From contig NZ_JABXYX010000077.1 in the NCBI RefSeq assembly GCF_017982655.1, positions 1 to 36,302 on the forward strand: a DNA stretch of 36,302 nucleotides, read 5' to 3'. The position numbers and the translations under genes were made by a program. The notes beneath the pieces are model-generated. The model was not told the origin of the DNA and did not search any database. It was given only the letters and a program-made list of their open reading frames with translations. Origin of the DNA: Brasilonema sp. CT11. Lineage in GTDB: Bacteria > Cyanobacteriota > Cyanobacteriia > Cyanobacteriales > Nostocaceae. This document shows, in pieces, positions 17,245-25,259 of this stretch; position 1 is the stretch's first letter, and the number at the start of each line of letters is the position of its first letter.

Positions 17245-18315
17245 ATGAGAAGGCGTTCTGCATTACGCGCCTTGCTGTTTTCTGCTGGGTTTCTAATTCC
17301 TGCTTGCACTCAAACGCGCAATATCAATCAAAACCAGGCATTAACAACCAATCAAATCCAAAAAATTGCTACCAAAACGGGAACAGTTGAGCTAACTTTG
17401 GTTGGTTATGGAGTGGCTAAAGCGCTTTACGCAAAAGCCATTCCAGCATTTCAGCAGGAGTGGAAAGCAAAAACCGGTCAAGATGTCAAGTTCAAAGAAT
17501 CCTATGGTCCCTCTGGAGCGCAAACCAGAGCTATTTTGAGTGGTTTGCAAGCTGACATATTGGCTCAAAATCTCCAAAGCAATTTAGATCCTTTGGTCGA
17601 AAAAGGCTTTGTCAGCAAAGATTGGAGTCAAAGATTACCCAATCAAGCTTCCCCCGCAAGCACAGTTATGGTTATAGTCACAAGACCTGGAAACCCCAAA
17701 AAAATTCAGGACTGGAAAGACCTTGCTCGTGATGGTATATCTATAGTAGCAATTAACCCTCAAACTGGTGGCAATGCTCGATGGGGTGTCGTAGCAGGCT
17801 ACGGCTCAATTCTCAAGTCTCAAGGAGAACAAGCGGCACAAAATTATCTCAAAGGTTTCGTCAAAAACATTAAGACGATGGTGAGTAGTGGGCGAGAGGC
17901 GACAGATACGTTTGTGAAAAACAAAATTGGTGATGCACTCGTCACGTTTGAGAACGAGATTATCTTTGCCAACAAGGTGATTCCTGAAGATTATCCTTAC
18001 ATTGTGCCAGCGAGTAATATCCAAGTCGATTTTCCCGTTACTGTTGTTGACAAGGTTGTGGATCAACGAGGTACTCGCGAAGTTGCAGAAGCATTTACAA
18101 AGTTTTTGTTTTCACCCAAAGGTCAACAAATCTATGCTCAAGCAGGCTATCGTCCGAATGAGCAACAAGCATATCAACAAAATGCCAGACAGTACAAGTC
18201 TGTGAAAACCCTCTATAAAATTGCTGATTTTGGCGGTTGGAAGCTTGTGAATCAGAAACTTTTTGCAGATGGCGCGTTGTTTGACTCTGCCCAAGCAGAG
18301 GCTCGAACGCGGTAA
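17245..18315 (+). CDS. sbpA: Sulfate ABC transporter substrate-binding protein
   Basis: The 356-residue lipoprotein has a basic start MRRRSALRALLF, a hydrophobic core and a lipobox (IPAC, Cys21). The mature sequence has the sulfate/thiosulfate-binding signatures VELTLVGYGVAKALYAKAIP and FKESYGPSGAQTRAILSGLQ, and ends in the usual lobe that closes over the anion. It captures sulfate outside the membrane and delivers it to CysT/CysW, encoded immediately downstream (5 bp to the next gene). No cysA ATPase gene is in the window, so the ATPase must come from elsewhere. In cyanobacteria this operon is normally induced by sulfur starvation. Confidence 0.94.
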   Translation: MRRRSALRALLFSAGFLIPACTQTRNINQNQALTTNQIQKIATKTGTVELTLVGYGVAKALYAKAIPAFQQEWKAKTGQDVKFKESYGPSGAQTRAILSGLQADILAQNLQSNLDPLVEKGFVSKDWSQRLPNQASPASTVMVIVTRPGNPKKIQDWKDLARDGISIVAINPQTGGNARWGVVAGYGSILKSQGEQAAQNYLKGFVKNIKTMVSSGREATDTFVKNKIGDALVTFENEIIFANKVIPEDYPYIVPASNIQVDFPVTVVDKVVDQRGTREVAEAFTKFLFSPKGQQIYAQAGYRPNEQQAYQQNARQYKSVKTLYKIADFGGWKLVNQKLFADGALFDSAQAEARTR

Positions 18316-18320
18316 TTTTA

Positions 18321-19193
18321 ATGTCAGCTATCTCTTCGACTCTATCGACTCAGCGCTTTAATCGATCACTTTTGCAGGGTTTAGCCCTGACGTACATTAG
18401 CTTTATTATTCTTCTGCCCTTGAGCGTCATCTTCCTAGAAGCTTCCAAACGCTCTTGGCAAGAATTGTGGCAGGTGATCACAGCTCCTGTTGCTGTGGAA
18501 GCGTATAAACTTTCCTTTGGTGCTGCTATACTGGCTGCCTTAATTAATAGCGTCTTCGGGGTTATTCTTGCCTGGATACTCGTACGCTATGAATTTCCTG
18601 GCAGACGCTTAGCAGACGGTTTGGTGGATCTACCTTTTGCCATGCCTTCTGTGGTTGCTGGAATTGCTTTAGTCTCTCTCTACGGATCTGGTGGTGTTCT
18701 CGGACATTACCTTGATCCTGGAACATTCTTAGGAAACAGTTTACAACAGCTTGGTATCAAGCAGGTGAACTTGACCTCATCTGTGTTGGGAGTTGTTTTT
18801 GCTAAAGTTTTCGTAACGCTTCCTTTTGTCGTCAGAACCGTGCAACCCGTTCTCATGGAGATTGAACCAGAAGTTGAGGAAGCAGCACATACCTTGGGAG
18901 CAAATGCTTGGCAAACGTTTTGGCGAATTATTTTTCCGCAATTATTACCTGCAATTTTGACAGGGTTTACGCTGGCTTTTGCGCGTGCTGTTGGGGAGTA
19001 CGGTGTCGTTTTGATAATTTCCGGTAATATTCCTTATGAAACGATGATTAGTTCTGTCTACATCTACCGTCGATTGGAGGAATATGACTATAGCGGTGCA
19101 ACGGCGGTGGCGATCGTGCTTTTGCTGTTTTCTCTAGTCATTTTGATTTGTACCAATCTCTTGCAATGGTGGAGTCGGCGGTATGAGAGGTAG
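18321..19193 (+). CDS. cysT: Sulfate ABC transporter permease CysT
   Basis: The 290-residue inner-membrane permease has about six helices. The EAA loop that docks the ATPase reads EEAAHTLGANAWQTFWRIIF. The sequence EYGVVLIISGNIPYETMISS near the C-terminus is characteristic of CysT/CysU. It forms the channel heterodimer with CysW, whose start overlaps this gene by 11 bp, indicating coupled translation. Confidence 0.94.
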   Translation: MSAISSTLSTQRFNRSLLQGLALTYISFIILLPLSVIFLEASKRSWQELWQVITAPVAVEAYKLSFGAAILAALINSVFGVILAWILVRYEFPGRRLADGLVDLPFAMPSVVAGIALVSLYGSGGVLGHYLDPGTFLGNSLQQLGIKQVNLTSSVLGVVFAKVFVTLPFVVRTVQPVLMEIEPEVEEAAHTLGANAWQTFWRIIFPQLLPAILTGFTLAFARAVGEYGVVLIISGNIPYETMISSVYIYRRLEEYDYSGATAVAIVLLLFSLVILICTNLLQWWSRRYER

Positions 19194-20028
19194 CTTACAA
19201 GCAAAGCAACAATCATTTCCTTGGGGACGCTATTTGTTAATTGCTATTGGTTTGTCTTTCTTAGCGATCGCCGTTGTTTTTCCTTTATTGAATATCTTTT
19301 ATCAAGCGTTTGCTCAAGGTATTTCAGCTTATTTGACAGGAATTAGAACACCAGAAGCTCGTCATGCTATCTTTTTAACTATGGCGATCGCCTTAATTGC
19401 GGTTCCCATGAATACTGGTTTTGGGATTTTAATTGCCTGGATTTTAGCGCGATACTCCTTTCCCGGTAAACTTTTGTTACTCTTAATTATCGATTTGCCA
19501 TTAGCCATTTCACCTACTGTTGTCGGTTTAATGTTCATCCTTCTTTACAGCCAAACTGTAGGTATCTTTGGTTCTTGGTTAGAAGCTGCAAATATAAAAG
19601 TTATCTTTGCTCTACCTGGGATGATTTTGACAACCATGTTTGTCACCTTTCCATTTGTGATACGAGAAGTACTACCAACGCTGCAAAGTATGGAACTTGC
19701 ACAGGAAGAAGCAGCGCAAACACTAGGAGCAAATTCCTGGCAGACTTTCTGGCGCGTGATTTTTCCTTCTATTCGCTGGGCTTTACTTTACGGGGTGATA
19801 CTTTGTACTTCTAGGGCAATTGGAGAATTTGGAGCCGTCTCGGTTGTCTCAGGTAAATTGATTGGAGAAACGAACACCCTAACATTACATATAGAACGAG
19901 TTTATAGCGAATACGATACAATTACCGCCTTCGCTTGTGCGTCGCTTCTAGCTTTCTTAGCATTATTGACCCTAATTGGACAAGAGTTGCTGCGAACAGT
20001 AGAAAAACCAAGAGATTTTATCCGATAA
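19183..20028 (+). CDS. cysW: Sulfate ABC transporter permease CysW
   Basis: The 281-residue permease is paralogous to CysT. The EAA loop is EEAAQTLGANSWQTFWRVIF, and the C-terminal segment EFGAVSVVSGKLIGETNTL is a CysW hallmark. It has about six membrane helices. It is the last gene of the sulfate operon here, followed after 59 bp by a strong hairpin (20088-20128). It carries two HIP1 octamers, so it is compositionally native. Confidence 0.94.
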   Translation: MRGSLQAKQQSFPWGRYLLIAIGLSFLAIAVVFPLLNIFYQAFAQGISAYLTGIRTPEARHAIFLTMAIALIAVPMNTGFGILIAWILARYSFPGKLLLLLIIDLPLAISPTVVGLMFILLYSQTVGIFGSWLEAANIKVIFALPGMILTTMFVTFPFVIREVLPTLQSMELAQEEAAQTLGANSWQTFWRVIFPSIRWALLYGVILCTSRAIGEFGAVSVVSGKLIGETNTLTLHIERVYSEYDTITAFACASLLAFLALLTLIGQELLRTVEKPRDFIR

Positions 20029-20087
20029 CGAATCTTACTCCCTTCGCGCCAGAAGAATACTTATTTTTGAACCGTACCAGGTGCAGC

Positions 20088-20128
20088 GGAAAGTTCTGAG
20101 CCTCGCTCCGCGAGGCTCAGAACTTTCC
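20088..20128. terminator. Perfect 19-bp inverted repeat downstream of cysW
   Basis: The arms GGAAAGTTCTGAGCCTCGC and its exact complement are separated by the 3-nt loop TCC. The hairpin is strong in RNA of either strand, but no T-tract follows on the plus strand (AAGACAG). It may act as an mRNA 3' stabiliser, an attenuating terminator, or be a mobile palindromic repeat. The rest of 20029-20597 is AT-rich with no convincing gene; the last part must hold the promoter of the gene at 20598. Confidence 0.6.
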
Positions 20129-20597
20129 AAGACAGAGAACACAGACACAGGAGTAAATTAGTGAAGTCAAAAACTCATTTGTGAAAAATTGGTTAGGATG
20201 AGGTTCTTCGTTTTTTCTAAGTGTTCATTTTAACAGAATATCAGCCGTGCCCTATGCATAGAAAATTTAAGATTGTATTAATATTCCTTGAATTTCTTCA
20301 CCAACGGATATCAAATATTGCGATTATTCTATAACCTAATGAATGGACAAATAATTATGGAAGAATGTACAAAAGATAACTTTCGCAGATAAAATTGCCC
20401 TAGTAGAAGAAAGTAGGGGAGCAATATATTTCCTCGTTGCCCAAGCTGATTCCCATAATTTGGTGAATGTTGTGCTTACGGCCTCAGTCTGACGAATCTT
20501 GGGGCGTCTACCACAAAAGCCCATTGCCAATCACTGGCAAACAAAGAATTTGTTTTTGCTATTCCGTAATTCACAAAATACATCTTTAAGGAATTAG

Positions 20598-21743
20598 ATG
20601 AATACGAACGAATCAAATGCCAAGGGAAACATTATCTGTGGCTCGTGTACCTATGATGAAAATCCTAAAACAGCTAAACACTGTCAAAGGTGTGGTAAGC
20701 CCCTTATTATTGCTTCTGTACCTAGCACACAGAGAATGACTAGCTCTACACTGTTCAAGAGTGAGATTACTTTATCAGTCATAGTGTTGCTGCTTTTTAG
20801 TCTAGGAGGCTACTTTCTTTGGCAGCAAGTTCAATCGTCAGCAACTCTCAGCAATGAGAAAGTTTCTGCCAACACCTCTTCTGACATCCAATATTACACT
20901 TCCATGAAGGAAGTTCCGAAGGTGCCAAACGGTACATTCAACTTTGGTGGTTCCCTGATTTTTGCATCATTAGTTGCTCAAGGTACACACAAGGCTATTA
21001 ACCAGGCTTACCCGAATTTTGTCCTACGCTACACTGACCCAATTGACAACCAACCTGGTACTGGTAAAGGAATTGAGATGCTGCTCAAAGGTCAACTGAG
21101 CTTTGCTCTGTCCGGTCGTCCCCTTGAGAATGCTGAGTACAAACAAGCAATTGAGCAGAGTTTTAAATTGGATCAGGTAGCAGTTGCCATTGATGGGCTT
21201 GGCTGTTATACCCATCCAAATATTTCCATTCCTGGACTGTCGGTGACTCAACTCCAAGCAATTTACACGGGCAAAATCACTAACTGGAAAGAAGTGGGGG
21301 GACCAGACTTGCCGATTGTCCCTTTTAGTATCAACGTTAAAACCACCGCTTTACTCAAAACACTTCTTGGTTCAAATGTTGGCAATCTTAGCCCTAAAGT
21401 ACGCTCCAGCCGGGACTACACTGTACTTGTTCGTGATGTTGCCTCTACTCCAGGAGCAATTGGTATCGGCGCAGCAATGCTAGTTGCCACTCAGCAGACG
21501 GTTCGCCCTGTAGCCTTGGCTGCTGGTAACACGAACAAGTATGTATCAGTCACGACTGATCGTCATAAACTCAATATGGCAGCGTTCCGGGATGGCTCGT
21601 ACCCTATAACCAGGTACTTGTATATCATCATTCGCCGGGACGGTAGAGCAGATGAACAAGCTGGAGTTGGCTATGCTAATCTGTTGCTGTCTAAAGAAGG
21701 TCAACAATTTGTTGAAAAAGCAGGCTTAGTACCAATACGATGA
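20598..21743 (+). CDS. Zinc-ribbon, membrane-anchored PstS-like phosphate-binding family protein
   Basis: The 381-residue protein starts with a cytoplasmic zinc ribbon (CGSC at 14-17, CQRC at 29-32), then one membrane helix (about 54-75). A PstS-family periplasmic-binding domain follows (VPNGTFNFGGSLIFASLVAQ, GLSVTQLQAIYTGKITNWKE, STPGAIGIGAAML). In this family the domain binds phosphate or a similar oxyanion. Here it is anchored by an N-terminal signal-anchor rather than being a free lipoprotein, and no pstCAB genes follow, so sensing or scavenging is likelier than classical uptake. Its TGA overlaps the ATG of the PHP-domain gene (ATGA), linking it to a putative phosphoesterase. Confidence 0.82.
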   Translation: MNTNESNAKGNIICGSCTYDENPKTAKHCQRCGKPLIIASVPSTQRMTSSTLFKSEITLSVIVLLLFSLGGYFLWQQVQSSATLSNEKVSANTSSDIQYYTSMKEVPKVPNGTFNFGGSLIFASLVAQGTHKAINQAYPNFVLRYTDPIDNQPGTGKGIEMLLKGQLSFALSGRPLENAEYKQAIEQSFKLDQVAVAIDGLGCYTHPNISIPGLSVTQLQAIYTGKITNWKEVGGPDLPIVPFSINVKTTALLKTLLGSNVGNLSPKVRSSRDYTVLVRDVASTPGAIGIGAAMLVATQQTVRPVALAAGNTNKYVSVTTDRHKLNMAAFRDGSYPITRYLYIIIRRDGRADEQAGVGYANLLLSKEGQQFVEKAGLVPIR

Positions 21744-24118
21744 CTCAGGAAAACTACATATCAAACGACAACCTTGATTCATTGCTCGGAGAGTATACTC
21801 ATCCCCAGGGATATCTAGAGTATGTCAGCAGCTTACCGTTTCTAGGTCGTTTGCACTGTTCAACTCGACAAATTGAGGCTGGAAGTTGGCAGGAAATTCT
21901 ACTTGATTACGAAGTCGGTGCTTCTGGTATTGCAGACGGTGCTTGGATAAAAGTAACGTTCAAATTTTACTCAGATTGGGGACTGTTTCAGACGGAAGAT
22001 CCCAAGGGGGCTAACTATCTTTCAGCAGAATATCAAGCCCGCCCTTGTCTTCCTGGTGAAAGTCCCGCAACGGTGCAGTCACTTAAAGTTCGGTTTGACC
22101 AGAAGGGACATGAACGTCCTTATCAAAAGGCGATTATTGTAGATATTGTCGATGGTTACATCAAACCAGGTGACCATATTTTGATTCGGTTGGGCGATCG
22201 CCGCGCTGGTGGACCAGGAACAAGAGTACAAACTTTTGTTGAGCAAGGTTTTCGCTTCCGTGCTTACATTGACCCGGTTGGCACCTCTCGCTTTGCCGAA
22301 ATTCCTGGTGATATTGTGATTGATATTGTGCCAGGATCTCCAGCTAAACTGGCAATTGTGACTGGGCGACTTGTGAAAACAGGTGTTTATTTCCCAGTAC
22401 GAATACGCACAGAAGATGTTTGGGGCAATACTTGTTGGGGATTGGGAGGACAACTGCGGTTAACAGATTGTAGAACACAACACGAGCAAATATTTAACAT
22501 ACCAGAGCAAGGTTGGGCGGTGGTAAAAACTAACTTGACTCTGGATGCTGATGAAGAAACAATACTACAAGCTACTTTAGTAGGAACTGAGTTACAAAGC
22601 GCTCCCACTCGAATCACAGCAGATAGTAACTTGGCTTATCCTCGTGCATTTTTTGCCGACCTTCATGTCCACTCCAACAACACAATAGGAACGAATAGTA
22701 CAGAGTATAATTTCGCCTACGGTAGAGATGTGGCGGGGTTGGATGTTTTGGGTTATACGGCGAATGATTTTAATATTACTGAGGAGCGCTGGAAGGAAGA
22801 TGTAAAGCTATGCCGGGAAGTTACCCAAGAAGACGAGTTTCTTTGTTATCCCGGTACAGAATGGTGTGGGAATTCAGCGGCGGGGGGCGATCGCAATATT
22901 GTTTTCTTAGGCGACGAAGTGCTATTTCCCTATGATCGCCAAGGAAAGCTGCTTCGCTCTTTTGAGTGGAATGAAGATATGAAAGCAAAGCAACTGCTTC
23001 CTGGCGCTTGGCCTGTAGATAAGCTTTACGCTGGATACATTCATAATCCAGAACAGCACCTGCTTATCCCCCACATAGGCGGACGACGTGCCATTTTAGA
23101 CTGGCATCACCCCAAACTGGAACGTTTGATAGAAATTGGTTCGTCTTGGGGACACTTCCCTTGGTTTTACCAAGACGCCATCAGTCGAGGATATAAGGTT
23201 GGGGTGTCAGCGAATGGCGATGAACATCGAGGGCGTTGTGGCGGTGGTGTTCCTGGGACAGCGGTTTTTGGAGTCAATGGTGGACTAACTGGGGTGATTT
23301 CTCCTTCGCTGACAAAGTTGGATATAAGTCAGGCGCTGCGTTCTCGTCATACCTGGGCGACAACAGGCGATCGCTTAGTTGCTTTGCTTTGGTCGGGATC
23401 ACACATTCAAGGAGATGAATTTACTGCATCCGATTCAGTTACCATTCACTATCGATTGCTAGGTACAACCGGCTGGGACGAAATTGCAGCACATACCCAT
23501 AATGGTTTACTGTGGCATCGCAACCTCCAACTTGAAGCAGGTTACGCTGCAAATAAAATTCGCCTGCGCTGGGGTGGTTCACGGATTAAAGACCGCTATC
23601 GTTGGGCTGCATGGCATGGAACCTTAAAATTTTCTCATACATTAGTTCACAACTATCAACCTTATGGTCTAGAACATCCAGAGGAATATGTTAGACGAGA
23701 TGGTGAACTCAAACTAGAGTTTTGCTCTGATACCTACGGAGATTCTGACTCTATTGAAATGGAACTATCTGATTTACTCCACGCTCACTTCCAACTGTAT
23801 GTTGAAATCGATAGTTACATTAAGGTGGGAAGTCCACTACAGCGCAATCCTTATATCCATTGCCCAGAATTCAGGTGGGAATTCTCTGGCAAAGACCTTT
23901 TTAACCAAGGAATTCTGCGGCAAGAATTGGGAGGAGCAGAACTTTTCATTGCAGTAGAACGCTTGAGTGCAACTCCTATGCCAACAGATGTTAGTGGCAG
24001 TTTTACTGTAGAACCTCAGTCGAGTCCTCACGGTTTTGTGCCAATCTATATTTCAGGTCGTCAGGTTGATGATTCCAAAGTTTGGACTAGCCCTCTGTTT
24101 ATCATGTTTGAGAACTGA
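21740..24118 (+). CDS. Large PHP-domain putative metallo-phosphoesterase (DUF3604-like)
   Basis: The 792-residue protein has about 300 residues of beta-rich N-terminal sequence, then a PHP-type metal site starting with ADLHVHSNN (H310, H312). CYPGTEWCGNSAAGGDRN (about 367-384), LIPHIGGRRAILDWHHP (about 440) and SANGDEHRG (about 492) supply further His/Asp/Glu ligands. PHP enzymes are usually multi-metal phosphoesterases; the pattern resembles DUF3604 proteins, whose substrates are mostly unknown. No signal peptide is visible, so it is probably cytoplasmic. Coupling to the PstS-like gene (4-bp overlap) suggests work on an organic phosphate or similar anion, which is inference. A hairpin terminator begins at its stop codon. 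Confidence 0.7.
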   Translation: MTQENYISNDNLDSLLGEYTHPQGYLEYVSSLPFLGRLHCSTRQIEAGSWQEILLDYEVGASGIADGAWIKVTFKFYSDWGLFQTEDPKGANYLSAEYQARPCLPGESPATVQSLKVRFDQKGHERPYQKAIIVDIVDGYIKPGDHILIRLGDRRAGGPGTRVQTFVEQGFRFRAYIDPVGTSRFAEIPGDIVIDIVPGSPAKLAIVTGRLVKTGVYFPVRIRTEDVWGNTCWGLGGQLRLTDCRTQHEQIFNIPEQGWAVVKTNLTLDADEETILQATLVGTELQSAPTRITADSNLAYPRAFFADLHVHSNNTIGTNSTEYNFAYGRDVAGLDVLGYTANDFNITEERWKEDVKLCREVTQEDEFLCYPGTEWCGNSAAGGDRNIVFLGDEVLFPYDRQGKLLRSFEWNEDMKAKQLLPGAWPVDKLYAGYIHNPEQHLLIPHIGGRRAILDWHHPKLERLIEIGSSWGHFPWFYQDAISRGYKVGVSANGDEHRGRCGGGVPGTAVFGVNGGLTGVISPSLTKLDISQALRSRHTWATTGDRLVALLWSGSHIQGDEFTASDSVTIHYRLLGTTGWDEIAAHTHNGLLWHRNLQLEAGYAANKIRLRWGGSRIKDRYRWAAWHGTLKFSHTLVHNYQPYGLEHPEEYVRRDGELKLEFCSDTYGDSDSIEMELSDLLHAHFQLYVEIDSYIKVGSPLQRNPYIHCPEFRWEFSGKDLFNQGILRQELGGAELFIAVERLSATPMPTDVSGSFTVEPQSSPHGFVPIYISGRQVDDSKVWTSPLFIMFEN

Positions 24119-24160
24119 ACTACCGACACTTTTGCAAGGCGTGAGTGACGGTAGTTTTTT
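24118..24160 (+). terminator. Rho-independent terminator after the PHP-domain gene
   Basis: AACTACCG (24118-24125) pairs with CGGTAGTT (24149-24156), and the right arm runs into TTTTTT ending at 24160. The intrinsic terminator begins at the stop codon and separates this unit from the convergent ycf66. Confidence 0.8.
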
Positions 24161-24175
24161 GGTTACATTTGCTAA

Positions 24176-24949
24176 TTAAGAGTTTTGACTTGGAGGATTT
24201 GGTGGTACTTGCTCAGGAGGTGTTTGTGCTGGAGGAGCAAGTTCAGCGTCGGGTGCTACTTCCTCAACAGAGGGTGTTTTTTCCTCAATTTTGGTCTGTG
24301 CTTGAGCCGCTTCCACTAATTCCGGCGATGGGGGATTTGGTGGGACTGCTTGCGGGATCACCTCTACAACTGGAGGTGCTGGTGCTTCTGCTGTTGGAGT
24401 TTTTGCTTTGGTATCAGTGGTAGCAGGTGGGGTAACTGGTGGTTGCTTTGTGACTGGAGTGCGTCCATCGACAACTTCAACCTTTGGTTTGGCTGTGGGT
24501 GCAGGAGTTTGTGCCGTTTTAGACTTTTCAGGTGTCTTTTTATCCACAGTTTGAACTCGGTTTTTCAGCCCGGAAAAACTACCAACAATACTTTTTGGCA
24601 ATTGAACAAGTTTTTGTGGAAGCGACAACCCAGAGACTTGCTGTTGAATGTTTGTTTTTACTGTTTCAGTGCTGGGTATCTGAGTTTGTTGTATCTTTGG
24701 TGTGAGTTGACGACGTAACGACAGCGTTTGCCAGCCAAACCAACCCAAAAGAGCCACACTAGCCACATGACCCAGCAAAAGACCCCCAGTAATGCGTTGG
24801 GCAAATATCCATAAGACTAAGGCGTAGAACAGTCCTACACCACTCAAAATAAAATCATTCTTACGGTGGATTTCAGGAAAAAAGAAAGCTGCTATGTAAA
24901 GTGCTACACTTCCAAGACCGACAGTCAACGCTAGGATATATGCCAGCAT
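24176..24949 (-). CDS. ycf66: Ycf66 family protein
   Basis: The 257-residue protein has three N-terminal membrane helices (about 2-22, 33-52 and 57-73). It starts MLAYILALTVGLGSVALYIA, then FFFPEIHRKNDF, which I recognise as the Ycf66 family of cyanobacteria and some plastids. The following 180 residues are low-complexity, rich in Pro, Thr, Ala, Lys and Glu, and probably disordered. The biochemical role of Ycf66 is unknown. It is the only gene in the window tying it so directly to the cyanobacterial/plastid lineage. Confidence 0.88.
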   Translation of the reverse strand: MLAYILALTVGLGSVALYIAAFFFPEIHRKNDFILSGVGLFYALVLWIFAQRITGGLLLGHVASVALLGWFGWQTLSLRRQLTPKIQQTQIPSTETVKTNIQQQVSGLSLPQKLVQLPKSIVGSFSGLKNRVQTVDKKTPEKSKTAQTPAPTAKPKVEVVDGRTPVTKQPPVTPPATTDTKAKTPTAEAPAPPVVEVIPQAVPPNPPSPELVEAAQAQTKIEEKTPSVEEVAPDAELAPPAQTPPEQVPPNPPSQNS

Positions 24950-25175
24950 TTTGTGGTTACTCCTTACTGTGTCATTTCACTAGGGATTTGGGATTGAAGA
25001 TGAGAAATTGGGAGTAGAAGTACTCACTCAAAAGTATCTAGTCCCCCCATCGTTATAACTAAATAACTAAATATCTCAATTTTGCAAATTTTGCCAGAAA
25101 GTTGTTGAATCAGATACAAATTAAAATTTTTTATCTGTGTAGGTTCAATATTTCGGGTATGTTTAAGAAGTCTTA

Positions 25176-25259
25176 ATGTCTTCTTTAGGAGATAAGCAGA
25201 AATCTCGGATTACCCTTGAAGATAAAGAGAATCTGCAAGAGTTAGCCAGAATTTTATGA
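25176..25259 (+). CDS. Possible 27-residue upstream ORF coupled to gnd
   Basis: ATG at 25176 opens MSSLGDKQKSRITLEDKENL, then QELARIL, and stops at TGA 25257-25259, overlapping the gnd ATG as ATGA. The peptide is highly charged and protein-like. Such an overlap is typical of translational coupling, so the frame may be a regulatory leader or a small protein. The rest of the 24950-25255 gap shows nothing else I can name. Confidence 0.35.
   Translation: MSSLGDKQKSRITLEDKENLQELARIL

Noticed and set aside
20336-20530. Minus-strand 64-codon ORF in the gap after cysW
   Set aside because: No recognisable family, no ribosome site and a composition typical of chance frames. A second frame of the same strand also reads partly protein-like, so a decayed insertion is possible but cannot be supported.
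22079-22453. 124-codon minus-strand ORF within the PHP-domain gene
   Set aside because: It is a shadow of a well-supported 792-residue coding frame and has no recognisable content.
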